This document shows positions 36,077 through 48,578 of a DNA stretch of 64,000 nucleotides, one piece after another. The DNA lies in NCBI GenBank assembly GCA_963920575.1, contig OY986965.1:10616290-10680289 (forward strand), read 5' to 3'. The notes under the pieces were generated by a model. The model searched no databases. It worked only from the letters and a program-made list of their open reading frames with translations, and had not been told where the DNA came from. Position 1 is the stretch's first letter, and every line of letters begins with the position of its first letter. Origin of the DNA: Narthecium ossifragum (Eukaryota > Streptophyta > Magnoliopsida > Dioscoreales > Nartheciaceae). Position numbers and translations under genes: made by a program.

Positions 36077-38134
36077 TGTTAACATCGATTTTAGCTAAGG
36101 CTAGGTCAACAACATTTGCGGAATTCTCCCGACTAAATCCACATGCACCAAATCCAAACTGGCTTGTACATAATCAAGTCCATCCAAACCCCCTGCATAT
36201 TCCCGGTTTTGACGGCATCCTATACAAATCGGAGGAATAAGGGTATTTTGGTAATTTTACTTACCCAAGGGTATTTTGGGAATTTAGACCAAATTACATG
36301 CCTAAATCTCCCGCTACAATCCAAAATAGCTTTTAAATAGCTTTGACGGCATCCTAAATAAGTTGTGTAAATATAATGGCATTTTGGTAATTTTCCACAA
36401 CACCAGGGACATTACAGAAAATTCCCTAAAATAAATAAAGGAAAAATCCGAAAATTCAAAATAAATCCAAATAAATACCCAACTTCGCCTAAGTCCCGAC
36501 CAAGGCGATACACGCACCATGCGCGCACATGACTCATAAACAGACATTCAAAATCTAAACCTCATATCTCAACTCCCAGATCTGGATGGTTAGGAAATCC
36601 TAACCTCCCCATATCTCAACAGATGACAAATCTCAACACCCAAACCCATGGTTAGAAACCAAATCCCCACATCCCAGCCCCCAACAAACATGGCTGGAAA
36701 CCAAATCTCAACACCCCATGATCCCCGTCCATATCTCACCAGTCTCTCAACAAACCTCCAAACATCTATAAAAGGAAGGTGAGGGAGAACAAAAGAGGTT
36801 GGCTAGCAAATATTGAGAAAAGAAGCAGAGGTTAGAAAGAAAGAAAGCAAAGAAAGAGAAGAAGAGAAAGCTTGGACGCCCGGGAGGGACGAACCTATCG
36901 TCGTCGCCAGCCTTGAGCCAGTCCGAAGTCTTCATCGTCGACATCCCTGTTCCAGCCCAAGGAGCTCGTCGGGGAACCCATCGTCGTCGTCATCTTTGAT
37001 TCAGCCGGTGAAACCCAAAGAACCCATCGTTGTCATTCGCCCGGAGGAACCCAAAGAACTCGTCATCTTCCTTGATCCAGCCGGCGGAACCCAAAGAAGC
37101 TCGTCGCCCAGCCAGAGGAGCCCATCGCCATCGTCCTCCTTGATCCAGTCAAGGAGACCGTCGTCGTCTTCTTCTATTCCAGCCGGCGGAACCCAAAGAA
37201 ACTCGTCGCCAAGCCCAAGGAGGGAGCCCTGTCACCTTCCTCAAAGCTCGTCGTCGTCCACTGATCCAGTGGGAGGACTCATCCCCATCGCCGTTCTTGA
37301 CTCACCCGTGAAGCGTGAAGCACACCTCCAGCAAGGTCCACGCCGTGGCTTCCACTGTTTCCGTCCATCCCCAACTTTATCCGACGTCTCCTCATCTCCT
37401 CCGACGGCCCGACTAGATCTTCACCAAGCCGTCCGTCGTTGTCCGCGACCTCAAGCCTGCGGGCGAGGTCTCTTCCAGTGACGTCTCTATTTCTAGCAAC
37501 CAGCACGATCAACACTAGATCTTGGTGAACGGCGGTTCCGTGACGCAGCTCCATTCCCTCTGCTCGCTGCATCTCCAGCGTGGAATCCAGCCAACACTTT
37601 ACTGGTTCTAGCCAGCTTCCTCGACGGAGATCAGATACAAGCTTCGACGCTCGGACGGCCCAGCCTTCGACGCTCGGACGACATCCTCCAGATTCCAGCG
37701 GCCATGAGGTTCCTGCGACAAAGCCCAGAAGGCATCTGAAGAAGATCTTCTCAGACGGTGTTCTGCAACTCCAGTAGCCTCGAAACACCCCCTGTGAAGC
37801 TCCGACACTCGGATAACGCCTTCCCCAACTCCGGCAGTCCCGAAGCTCTGGTGACAAAAAACTCAAACAACATTCCTCCAACTTCAGTGACTTCAAAATT
37901 CCAGCAATGAAGGTGGCGGACCCAGACATTATTTTATTTTTTTTAATGTAAGAAGCTTATTTTATCGGATCTAGAATCGGAGGTGTTCCCTACAGGGATG
38001 TAAATGATGGATTTGCCGACTTGGCGATCCAGGGGTGTGGTGCTCACAATTTCATTGTATGAAATTAAAAATGATTTGCTCGAAAATAAGATAGAGATCT
38101 CGTCCCCGCGAGATCGAAGTTTTATCCGCGAACA
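36077..38134 (+). repeat. 3' LTR of the second nested element, with a promoter-like TATA box and serine/proline-rich frame
   Basis: Starts TGTTAACATCGATTTTAGC after the polypurine tract. A TATA box TATAAAAGG lies at 36767-36775, so transcription would start near 36800. Downstream a 222-codon frame (36813-37481) is made of reiterated Ser/Pro/Glu blocks tied to DNA repeats GGAACCCAAAGAA and CTCGTCG. The probable end is CCGCGAACA at 38134, with a 4-base flank TAGT shared with 27355-27358. The end is tentative. Confidence 0.6.
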
Positions 38135-38303
38135 TAGTATGAGTATAAGAAGTTTTCGTGCTCTGTACTATACATAACACTATTGACCTGTCAGGGTAAA
38201 AAAAATTTCATGCATGTCTCAAGCATTAGACCGTTGGTGTGTTCACTTATATTTTTATGAGCTTTGAATTGTTAGAAACTAGCAATAAGCTGGTTGGGGG
38301 GTG

Positions 38304-39756
38304 TGATGAGTGCATGAAAGTGTACTCTGAACAGTCTTATAACCATCTCAATTACTAGATTGTCACCCTTAATCAACCTCTTTAGTACTATTTTTATATT
38401 TATATGTTGCTTCACATAGTTGTTTGGAAAATGCAGGAAATTGGAGCTAAACGAAGCTGAAAAGATTACATGGGTCGACTTGGAAAATTAAACTGTACCT
38501 TTTCATGAATAACTAGATGATCTACCATATATCATTGGAAAGCTCTTGAAGTCTAGTTTCTGGATAATTTTAAGGTTCGTGATTTCGAGTTTCCTAGAGG
38601 AAGTTACAGTATTTTTAGTACCAATGGTGTAGTGTTGAATGAATAGTCACGATCGACCGTCGCATCATCCGCGAGATCGACCGTCACGCTCACTATACTC
38701 ACGATCGACCGTCGCATCATCCGTGAGATCGACCACGAACCTCTGTCAAGAAAAAGACTTCTTAGGGTTGATGTGAGGATCGACCATCACTTTTCCAAAT
38801 AATGTTGCACAGTTGATGGTCGACCGTCGCATCGACCGTCAGATCAACCACAAGCGTATAACGGGTTTAAACCTAACCCGCGTTTCTTAACTTTTGGAGC
38901 TTATAAATAGGAAACTTAGGGTTAGTCAAGGGAGGTTTTTGGACATTTTTGGATGACTTTTCTTGAGAAAGAAGGAGACCAATCCACCATCCATGGACAA
39001 GTAATCTTCGGGCATGGTGGATGGATGACTGAGTAAGGATGAGGGTTTTTCTGTCTTTATCATTGGTTCATATTTCAATATTTAATGTTTAAACTCTATA
39101 TATGTATTGGATCTTCAAAGATGGTTATGTTGTTGAACATTATTATAAACCAAGTCATGCTTCTTTTATGATATTGTGATCCCATAGTTATCTCTCTTCA
39201 TTCTCCTACCTAGTCTTGTGAAATCTTTGCTATGCATTGCCCGTAGTTAGAACTGGTATTATGTATTCTTAGAGATCTGGTAAGACAAGGTTAGGGTTTT
39301 GTCCCGTGAAACTTTTACTGCGTGTTGCCTGTAGTGACAGCCGGTATCGTGTATTCTTAGGTTCTAGTAGGACGGAGTTAGGGTTACAACGAGAAGAACC
39401 ATACATAGAAAGAGACATTTATATTTTATCATATTCATAATTTCATATCTTCCAGTCGAGGTGATTGGGATGTGAATCCCTCGACTGAGTTTTATATGAA
39501 CCATTGGTAAGAGAAGAACCCAAGTCTGAGTGAGGGATTCTTGAAGCCTAGCCTCATCCAAATCTTGATTTCCTTTGTTAGCTTAGCTTTACCATTAAAT
39601 CTTCGATCTAACTTTCTTAACTCTTACGTTATTGATCATTTTCGATACATTGTTATCTGTGTTTTTAGATTCTTTCTGTTGTTTCTCTGTGGGATCGACC
39701 TCTCTTATGTTGTACTGCACCACGACCGCTGTGCGAGACACATTTGAGCGACATCA
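38304..39756 (+). repeat. 3' or solo LTR of a third nested element with GATCGACCGT repeats
   Basis: Begins TGATGAGTGCATGAAAGTG directly after the purine tract GCTGGTTGGGGGGTG and ends probably GAGCGACATCA at 39756. U3 holds a repeated block (CACGATCGACCGTCGCATCA and GAGATCGACC, twice at 38649-38735, with decayed copies at 38770-38860). A TATA box TATAAATAG lies at 38902-38910. CTCTGTGGGATCGACCTC near the end is typical of U5. No 5' partner was found in the window. Confidence 0.65.
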
Positions 39757-40859
39757 CTTGACGGCAGAGGTTCGCCATGGCTTTGCTAGAATTTCCCAAT
39801 CTTTGCAAGATGACCCCTCTACTTCCGCTCAACTGATTGATTTTAGAGATTCTAATGAAGATTAGCTATTGATATGGGACCTTTTGGATGTTTTGGGTGT
39901 TGGTTCTTATTCGTACTTGGTGATATGTTGATATGGGATGATGATGATGATGATGGTATCTCCTTTACTGCTGCTTGTGCATTTTCTATTTTCTTTGCGG
40001 CGACTACTTGTATAGGAGTGATATGTCATGAAAATAAAAAAGAGATTCTGCCAAAATTTTATGTGATTTTTGTGTCTTTTTGGATTTAATTGTTATATTC
40101 TATGATATATACTTGATCTTTTGGAAAGATATATATTTCTGTGGCAGCGAAATGGTTGGGAGGAAAGTATTTATTCTATTATGACGGTGTTCGACATATT
40201 TATTGATAGAGAGCGGAAATTTTTGCTCTTCATTCTGCTTATCTCTACCCTTTATTCTTTGCTTTATTTTATGACTTAGTGTAATTGTGGATAAATATAT
40301 TTAAGTTGGGGGTAGAACTCTAGGAATTCAATGGTTATTTTTTTAGATAACTAAATATTATACATCCCTTGAATTATATCGAAAAGAATGAAATTATGAT
40401 ATGATTTGACAAATATGCATGTTTTAGAAATTTATCTTCTGAATTATTTTCAGACTTGTATATTGTATAAGGGATAGTAATTGTTTTTTGCTATGCATGA
40501 CATTATTTCTATTGTTTAACACTTTTACCATGATTTAAGGATGATTTGACATATCTTAATGCACATGTTCACTTTCACATGTTAATGAGTTGATTTAGAT
40601 TCTAAGCATGATATTATGATAGATCTATAATTTTATATCATGTCACAGAAAATACATGAACACATGCAATTATCTGTCTTGAAAAAAATGAAAAAAAGGG
40701 GTTTCATACTTAGTAACCAGGCAGTGTGCCTGACCAGCATGGTGTTCACGTAAAACGATTGAATTTCCTAAAAAATATGACTAGTTATGATTTGTAGCAT
40801 TCATGGTTTGAGCATTAAAGTCTGAATTGTGTTCTAGACTTAGTGCCCTCAAGCCATCT

Positions 40860-43477
40860 TGTCACACCCCGACCTAGAAAACCCATCCGAGCCGAGGCGT
40901 GAGGGGAAACCTACACTATTCATCTCCAACTGGCGCGATACAAAGCGGAAAAGATAGATAAATTTAAACAATTTATATTCCAGAGGTGAAACTGTAATTC
41001 AATTCACATATACATCAAGTTGTACTGATTAAACATCTGATTACAATTCTTATGAAATTTCCTCCAAAGGAAAAGATCTTATACAATAATCCAAAATGAT
41101 CCTCGGTGATGTTTACAATTTACAAACTACCAAAGTACAACAATCGTCCTCCAGTAACCTCAAGCACCTCTGGATGTAGTCGCACCGCCAAAAGCTGATC
41201 CCGCCGGCTCTACTGCTGAAGAACTGGCGCCTGCACCTGCAAACGCAGCCCGGGTAGGAGTGAGCGATAAGCTCAGTAGGGTTCTACTCTACGGCACACT
41301 GAAAGGAGGAAAACAACAACAGTGTTGTCTCCCCGCTTAAGCCCAACGGATGGCACGGGTCCCATAACCCTATCGATGTCCCAAGGGCTCCTGTCATGAA
41401 ACCTCTCTCCTGAACATGTTACCAGGAGGACAAGGAACAGTAATATGCATGATCACCCTTACCCAAGTAGGAATACCATGCCTTGGGGAACCACGTCGGG
41501 AACGCAACGACAACCATCCTTAGTACTAAGCTTGAAAAGACAACACGACCTCTAAAACTCAAAACATTGATCAGAGTCAACTATCGCAAAATCCTCAATA
41601 ACATGAGATTCAATTATACAATCAAACCCTAATCCTGACTACCCAGCCACGGTCCTAAGGCTAGATCCGAACTACCCGAGAGCCTCGGATCAGCGATCAA
41701 CCCATCGCCTGCCTAACCTCATATGCCTCTAATGCAATCAAGATGCATGAAATGCTCAGGCACAGATAACAAGATATAGGCATGCAACAACATGACGATA
41801 ATCATACAGGGCTAGGCATAGCCTATAGCTAGCCAAAAGGGGTGAGCATCACAAAGGGTCTCAAATACAAATAATCTATACTAACCAAACAAAGATTAAC
41901 GCAAAGAGACAAACATAGATATACAATAGTCTTCAGTGCTCTCTTGCACCTGACAGACTAAGGTTCCACAGTTACCCCGCAGGTAACTGATCAACAGTTT
42001 TACAATAGCCCTCGACACACGCCTGCAACGGGCTAAGGTTCCACAATTCCACATTATCTAGCACTCATAGCTAGCTAACGGTTAAGCAACAATAAGCATT
42101 GAAATATATCATTCAACTAAATATTTAAATGCACACCCATCCATAAATCCACCAAAAAGACAAACACCCAATTCAATTCTCAATCTCAATAGAAATCCCT
42201 CGAAAATCCCATGAAAATGACGTGTATGCTTCCTAACATGATTGGGTATCTATCATGGATGAAAACCAATCAAAGGAAACCAGCAAACACAGCTCAGTGG
42301 CCCACGGTCGATGCGACGGTCAACCGTGGGGCCACGGTCGATGCCACGGTCGATCCGACGGTCGACCGTGGGGGTCAAATGAGGGAAAGGCATGAGGGCC
42401 ACGGTCGATCGATGCATCGATCGTGGGAGACCCAAAACGGGAGAGAGCCTCACGGACGATGCGACGGTCGATCCGACGGTCGACCGTGAGGCGGAAAGGA
42501 GAAGAAGAAGGAGCCACGGTCGATCGGGGCATCGACCGTGGGAGCCCAAAAATGCGACAGAGCCCGACGGTCGATACGATGGTCGATCTGACGGTCGACC
42601 GTCAGGCCCGAAAGAAGCGTATTAACGCTTGACGGTCGATCCGCCGATCGACCGTCAGCCCCACGGCACAGTTCCTCAGAACAGTGCCGGAAATCCAATT
42701 TCTTGGATTTGAATGATCAAATCAAGTTGAAAGTTGATGAAATTTTGCAGGCTTGTATAATCAACGATGGGGAAACCAATGATGCGAAGAAATCACGATT
42801 TTGATTGTTAAATCTCCTATTTAGGTCAAAACGGTCGAAAACCGACAAAACAGCGATTTTGATTGTAAAATACGGAAATCGCAAGGTAGGGATACTTGAA
42901 ACAAGCCACAACACATGTGCTATAAGTTACATAACATTCTAACATGTATTCCTACATCGAAATCACAATAAACCTATCCTAGGAGAACCCGATCACAAGA
43001 TCGAGGTAGAAACACCTACTTGATCAAGCTGGGTAGCTCCTCCACGCATCCCCCAACTCTGATCGTCAGAATCCGCTCCTCGAAAGCTGCACTCCGAAAC
43101 CGTAGCACCGCCGGTTGGAGAGAGGAAGAGAGAACGACAGGAGAAGAAAGAAGGAAAGAAAGAGAGAGAAGAGAAAGGGTTTAAATAGAAAGCTGGAATC
43201 GATCACAGCCGTTCGATTCGATCTCTCCCGATCGAGCTCCAACCTTCCGATCGGAAGCGCCCTTAAGGTTCTAATCAAACATATTCATTAATCCAAGGCC
43301 GTGTGTGTGACGCGGGTGTGAAACTGACCACCAGGGAGCATATTTACCAAAATGCCACTGGGGTTAAAAACAGCGATGCGATCAACCGATCGCATCCCAA
43401 GGCCAACCGGGCCAAACCACAAAACCAGACCCTCTACCTAACGCGGTCGGACCGGGTTGGAGGTACGGGTCCTCACA
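40860..43477 (-). mobile_element. Solo LTR (2618 bp), Ty3 type, with 5-bp target duplication
   Basis: Flanked by CATCT (40855-40859 and 43478-43482). On the minus strand it runs TGTGAGGACCCGTACC...GGTCGGGGTGTGACA, the usual ends of a plant Ty3 LTR. A TATA-like CTATTTAAACCC lies at about 43173-43184 in the same orientation. A dense array of CGGTCGAT palindromes occupies 42300-42660. No internal region is present, so it arose by LTR-LTR recombination. Arginine-rich frames inside the palindrome array are artefacts. Confidence 0.9.
42300..42660. repeat. Array of CGGTCGATC/CGACCGTGG palindromic repeats
   Basis: Over a dozen copies of ACGGTCGAT and its partner CGACCGT alternate in about 360 bases, in units of roughly 100 (for example CACGGTCGAT..GCATCGACCGTGGGA..CCC). 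Each pair can form a hairpin. The array lies in the U3 part of the solo LTR. Confidence 0.85.
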
Positions 43478-44658
43478 CATCTGGTTTGGGAGCTATTGGC
43501 GCTTGAACCTCGTTACATGAACAAGGAATAAAGCTTAAGAAATCATAACATTGAACATGTCATAAAAAAACAGAGGAATAAAAGTAGTGATTGTTATGTT
43601 ATAAGTGGAAGATATCTGCTTGGATAGGATTGCGATCTTGAATAGTTGAAGTGTTTAGATATAATTGATACTGTAAAGCATGTGGAATTCTATTCACACA
43701 CATGAGTGTTAAAAGTTATTTTTAATCATGATTAAATTTGTTTAAGTGTTTGGAATATGTTATGACATGTTTTGATTTATTATAGTTTTATGTGACTATG
43801 AGTTGACAGGTATATTTATGGATAGTATTTCTATTTCATGCATTCGAGTTAATGAGTATTGTATTGATTTCAAATGACATATTCAAGGGAATGTATAGAT
43901 GTTTGCGGGTGTCATCCCTTAAAACCCTCAAAAGACTATAACTCATCTACTAGGGTCACCCATGACTTTAAAGACTTGCTGCATATGATAAGTGCAATCG
44001 TGAGATTTACGAAAGTGGCTAGTTACATTTACTACTTTCTTTTTATCTTTTCTTTACTCGGAGACTAGTAAAGTGTAAGTTGGGGGTGTAATAAGTCATT
44101 AAATATTCATAATCTAACCCCTTAATTTACCTTTATTAGGCCTAGAGTAGTTTTATTTAATAGTTTGTTAGTTGATTTCATGTTTAATTAAGATTTGAGA
44201 AGAAATTAAGATTTTTGGCTAAAAATATGAATTTATATAAAAAGACTGCTTCGTCGTATACAGAAGAATATTCGCCAGAAATTCTGTATAACTCAAAATA
44301 TTCTGAAAATTTAGGACGTGATAGAAAATTTTCAGATCTACAATTTTCATGTTGGACTCATTGGATATTCATGATGGATTGTAACCAGTTTTGAAAAATA
44401 TAAAGATATACATATGCTAGAAAATTGTTCCATCGATATTCAGAAGAATATTCATCAAATATTTCAAATAACTCCAAATATTATGCAATCTTTGGGATAT
44501 GACAGATGACTCCCTAATCTACATCTTTCGTGTTGGGCAGGTTTTGAAATTCTGGACTGAATAGACCCAGTTGCGATCGGAGTAGGGCTACCAAAATTAA
44601 TTCAGGAAATTCTAGTTTTAATAGAAGTCCAACTTAACCAAAACTCTAATTTCGGGAG

Positions 44659-46086
44659 TGATGAGTCCCTAAATATTCATAATTAAACCCCTTAAATTAC
44701 CTTTGTTAGGCCTAGAGTAGTTGTATTTAATTCTTTGTTAGTTGATTTCAGATTTAATCATGATATGAGAAGAAATACAAGGAATTCAGCTAAAAAGATG
44801 AATTTATATGATAAAGACTATTTCGTCGCCTGTCAGGAGAATATTCCCCAGAAATTCCTTATAAGTCCAAATATTCTGGAAATTTAGTACGTGATAGAAG
44901 ACGCCAAGAGCTACAACTTTAATGTTGGACAATTAATACCAGTTTTGAAGACTATGAAGATATACAGCTGCTGGAAACTGGTACGTCGATGTTCAGGAGA
45001 ATATTCGCCAAATATTTCACATAAGTCAGAATATTATAAACTCTTCCGGGGAGGACAGAAGACTTCCTAATCTACATCTTTCCTGTTGAGCAGATTTCCA
45101 AATTCCAGACGGGTTGAACCCAGTCGCGACCAGAAGAGGCTGTCAGAATTAAACTAGGAATTCCGAGTTGCACTAGAGGTCCAACTCAACTTAGCCATAA
45201 CCCTAATTCCAGGATTAAGGGTTTTTATTATATAAAGGGGTTATTCCAGCAAAACTTCTCATCTTTTTGTCAATCTTTGGAGGAGGAAGAAGAAGAAGGA
45301 GAGGATGTGGATGGTGACAGCTTCCTATTCCAACCCGATGGCTTTCATTCAAAAGATGAGTTGCTAATTCTTGTACTTAGGATTATTCATGTAACCCTAG
45401 TGTAGTTTTGGTTTTTCTTTAGTTGGATTCTTGTGACCTTCTCGATGCATGATCTCATGAATATGGTTTTATTGTTAATAGAGTTGAGGGAACAGAGTTC
45501 CTTGACGTATTTTCAGTCCTACATGATTTCTGTGATTGATTGTAGAGATTTATGAGATGGTTTTCATGAAGTTATTGGTTTGCCTTTGAGATAAGCTATG
45601 CTACGCGAAGATAGGTTGTGCTAAGGTCATTAGGAGTAGTATAATTTAAGGTAATCGTAGGATCAAAGACAATCTATGTCAAGCAAAGATAGGTTATGCC
45701 GTTGGGAACATTAACTTTCTTTTAGAGATTCATATGAGCTTGTAGCCATATGATCCATAATGTTGAGAGAAGGGAACAAGATGATAACTAGAGAAAACTA
45801 ATAACGAAATTAGGGCGGATTGAGTAATTCCTAAGTAACTACTCTATTGATTCAAATTGATCAACCTTTTATTTCTTTTCTTCATTAGTTTAATCTATTC
45901 TATCTTTGGTTCTTTTCTTCAGTTTTAGGGTTTTGAGAATTGATTTTGATTTCCTACGTTTTCCCTGTGGATCCACTTCCGACTTCACCGCTATTTCTAC
46001 CTAGTATTTTAGTGATTGAATAAGAATATAAATTTAATATTTGATTGAGTTTACAACGTTTTAACGACGACGTTTGTGAGCGATCA
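44659..46086 (+). mobile_element. Solo LTR of the same family, inserted in the 3' LTR
   Basis: 1428 bases from TGATGAGTCCCTAAATATTC to GTTTGTGAGCGATCA. Flanks are GGGAG (44654-44658) and GGGAC (46087-46091), a 5-base duplication with one later change. It is close in sequence to the surrounding LTR, so it is a relative that jumped into its own kind. It contains a TATA-like TTATATAAAGGGG at about 45230. Confidence 0.85.
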
Positions 46087-46852
46087 GGGACTTCTCCTAT
46101 AAATAAGGTTATTTCATCCGAATTTATCATCTTTTTGATAGTCTTTGAAGAAGAAAAGAGTAGATAAGAAGGGTGTGGAAGGTGACGGCTTTCTTCCCCA
46201 ACCCGATGGCCTTCATCCAAAAGATGAGTGGCTAACTTCTTACACTTAGGAATCTCATGAAACTCTAGTATAGTTTTGATCTTTCTTTGGTTTGAATCTT
46301 GTAATCTTCTCAAGACATGATCTTATAAATATGCTTTCCACTGTTAATAAAGTTGAAGGAACAGAGCTCCCTTGACGTACTTTCAGTACTACATGATTTC
46401 TATGATTGATTGTAGAGATTCATAGGATTGTTTTCATATGATTTATGGTTTCCTATTTTGATAGGCTATGCTATGATAGGATAGGTTGTGCTAAGATCAT
46501 TAGGAGTAGAATAAAGTAAGGTAGTTGTAGGATCGAAGACGACCTATACCAAAAAGGATAGGCTATGCCATTAAGAACATAAATTTTATTTTAGGGATTC
46601 ATGTGACCTTATAGCCATATGATCCATAATGTTAAGAGAAGTGAATAAGAGGATAACTAGAGAAGACTAATAATGAAGTTAGGACAGATTGAGTAATTCC
46701 TAAGTAACTACTTCATTAATTCGAATTGATCAACCTTTTATTTCTTTTCTTTCTTAGTTTGGATAATTCTATTAAATCTTTGATTCTTTTGCTTAGATTT
46801 AGGGTTTTGAGAATTGATTTCAATCTTTCTTGATAAATTCCATGTGGTTCTA

Positions 46853-48437
46853 TGATAACGCTTGAAAAGTGTCGTGGCTTAACAAGTCTGATGAAAATTA
46901 CTAATATTAATCGGTGTTCTAGCTACTAAAAACTAGTAGTAAGCGGAGAGTCCGAGTCGATCTGCAGGGATCTAGGATTGAGTTGAGACGCTTTGTATAG
47001 TCTCCTACTAATGAGTTAAGGAAAGGTTTAGAATTTGAATTAAACTAACTTAATACTAAAGGGTTTATATATGCGAGAAAAGGGACTAAGGAATTCTTAA
47101 TCCGTAACACGTGTTCTACCAGGTCTTCCTAAGATTAGGGCACATTAATCACATTGAATGGCTTTCCTAATGGTTGATAGGTGAATGACTAGTTCTCCTT
47201 ATCACTCAACAAGTTCCGGTTAGGATCCCTTGTTGGCGAGAGCAATTATCTAAAAGTTAGTGACCTAATGATTAGTTATGATCACTGCTAATGAATCCTC
47301 TGATTAGGTTGAATTCATCGTGAGAAAATAGTTATAATATGGATTTAGGTGTAAAATCAAGATGGTTCTAGCACCTTGATGGGCCAAATCTAGAAAGATA
47401 GGATAAATGGAGAATTAGGAATAGAATGTAGTGGTTCTAGCACTACTATAGTGGTTTAAAATCCCTAATCACGGAGAAGAATTCATCTGAGATACCATGG
47501 TTCTAGCATGATCCTTCTATTAGATGAGTCCAATCCAAGCCCTAACATGCCTTAGCTCTAGATCTAAAACATATTATAACAATCCAAACCTCCAACAATA
47601 AATCAGCACCAAAATTATAAAAGAATTAAGATCAATCCATATAAGCAATGCAAAAAGGTATACAAACCCTAAATCTTAGAAATCTCTAATAAAAACACGA
47701 GTTACATCATAAGAATCCCTTGGCGAGGGGTTTAGTTACTCATCTTTAGGGTTTGATCCATAGACGAAGGTTGATGAAGCTCTTCCATCATGGATCTCCT
47801 CCAAAAGAATCTCCAAAGAAAAGTTAAGAACAGGACTAGAAAGTTCAGAAAAAGTTCACCCCAAGAAGCCCCCTCAAAAGCCCTAGAAACTGCCTATTTA
47901 TATCCTAGGAACATCCATCTCCCGGATTAGATCTGGGTCTTTAATTTTCTTCACTGGCAAACAAATGATTGATCATTTCCTAGGGTGAAGATCGATCATT
48001 TGGTCTTCAATTGTTGGCTATGTCCCGTAGATGATCGATCATTCCTATAGGAGATGATCGATCATTTCCTTGTGTTGTTGATCACGTCCCGTGGATGATC
48101 GATCATTCTATGAAGGAATATCGATCCTTTTAAACCTTACTCTCTGTCACTGTTATCGTGCATAAATGATCGATCCTTTGCTTCCTTGAAGATCGATCCT
48201 TTGAAATGGTGCTCTCTGTCAGATTAGTGCACTTAAATGATTGATCATTTCCTGATGTGATGATCGATCATTTATGCTAGAATTGTCCAAATGAGCTCGT
48301 TTTGACTCCAAACATGATCTAACTCGTACTAGGGTCTGTTGTACCTGAAATAGGATAAAAATAGTCAGTGAAGCATCGCTCAGAGACTAACAAAGCCAAA
48401 TTATAAGGGTGATTTGTACATTTTTCAAGTCTTATCA
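46853..48437 (-). mobile_element. Solo LTR with GATCGATCATTT repeats, 5-bp target duplication
   Basis: 1585 bases bounded by TTCTA (46848-46852 and 48438-48442). Ends are TGATAACG...TTATCA. The probable promoter TATAAATAGG on the minus strand near 47905 and a GATCGACTCGGAC segment near 46955 suggest minus orientation. At 47960-48280 about ten copies of GATCGATCATTT/GATCGATCCTTT are spread over 320 bases. This LTR family differs from the others in the window. Confidence 0.9.
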
Positions 48438-48578
48438 TTCTACTCCGAACTTCACCGCTATTTTATCCTATAGATTAGTGATTGAATACGGATATATAAA
48501 TTTCTAAATTGCATTTTGCATAAGATTTAACTACATTGTTTCGCGTACGATTTAACTACACCATTTCGGGAGCAATCA

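Larger units (their letters stand above)
39757..44086 (+). other. 3' coding end and long 3' UTR of the 27 kb Ty3-type element, with a solo LTR inserted
   Basis: A frame ends at 39865 with a segment containing TAEVRHGFARISQSLQDDPS, perhaps the end of the polyprotein or of an additional ORF. Non-coding 3' UTR with AGTTGGGGGTAGAACT (40304) and a second polypurine tract at 44075-44086 follows. The stretch 40860-43477 is a separate solo LTR. No intact gene. Confidence 0.5.
21376..48578 (+). mobile_element. Ty3-type LTR retrotransposon with many nested insertions, inserted in the copia integrase
   Basis: The element is bounded by the 5-base duplication TAAGC (21371-21375 and 48579-48583). It starts TGATAAGTC and ends GAGCAATCA. 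The 5' LTR is 21376-22798. The 3' LTR starts at 44087 after a GTAAGTTGGGGG polypurine tract and is itself split by two solo LTRs. Removing the insertion restores the copia reading LISSGL-PNNM. Leader and gag remnants resemble those of the minus-strand element at 29630-34420, placing it in the non-chromovirus Ty3 group (Athila/Tat-like). Almost all of pol is missing or replaced by younger insertions. Confidence 0.85.
44087..48578 (+). repeat. 3' LTR of the 27 kb element, split by two solo LTRs
   Basis: Pieces 44087-44658, 46092-46852 and 48443-48578 align in order with the 5' LTR at 21376-22798. The gaps are exactly the two solo LTRs plus one copy of their target duplications. It ends GAGCAATCA before TAAGC. 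Confidence 0.85.

Noticed and set aside
42211..42698. Five overlapping frames rich in Arg/Asp
   Set aside because: They come from the palindromic CGGTCGAT array; both strands are open because the repeat lacks stop codons.
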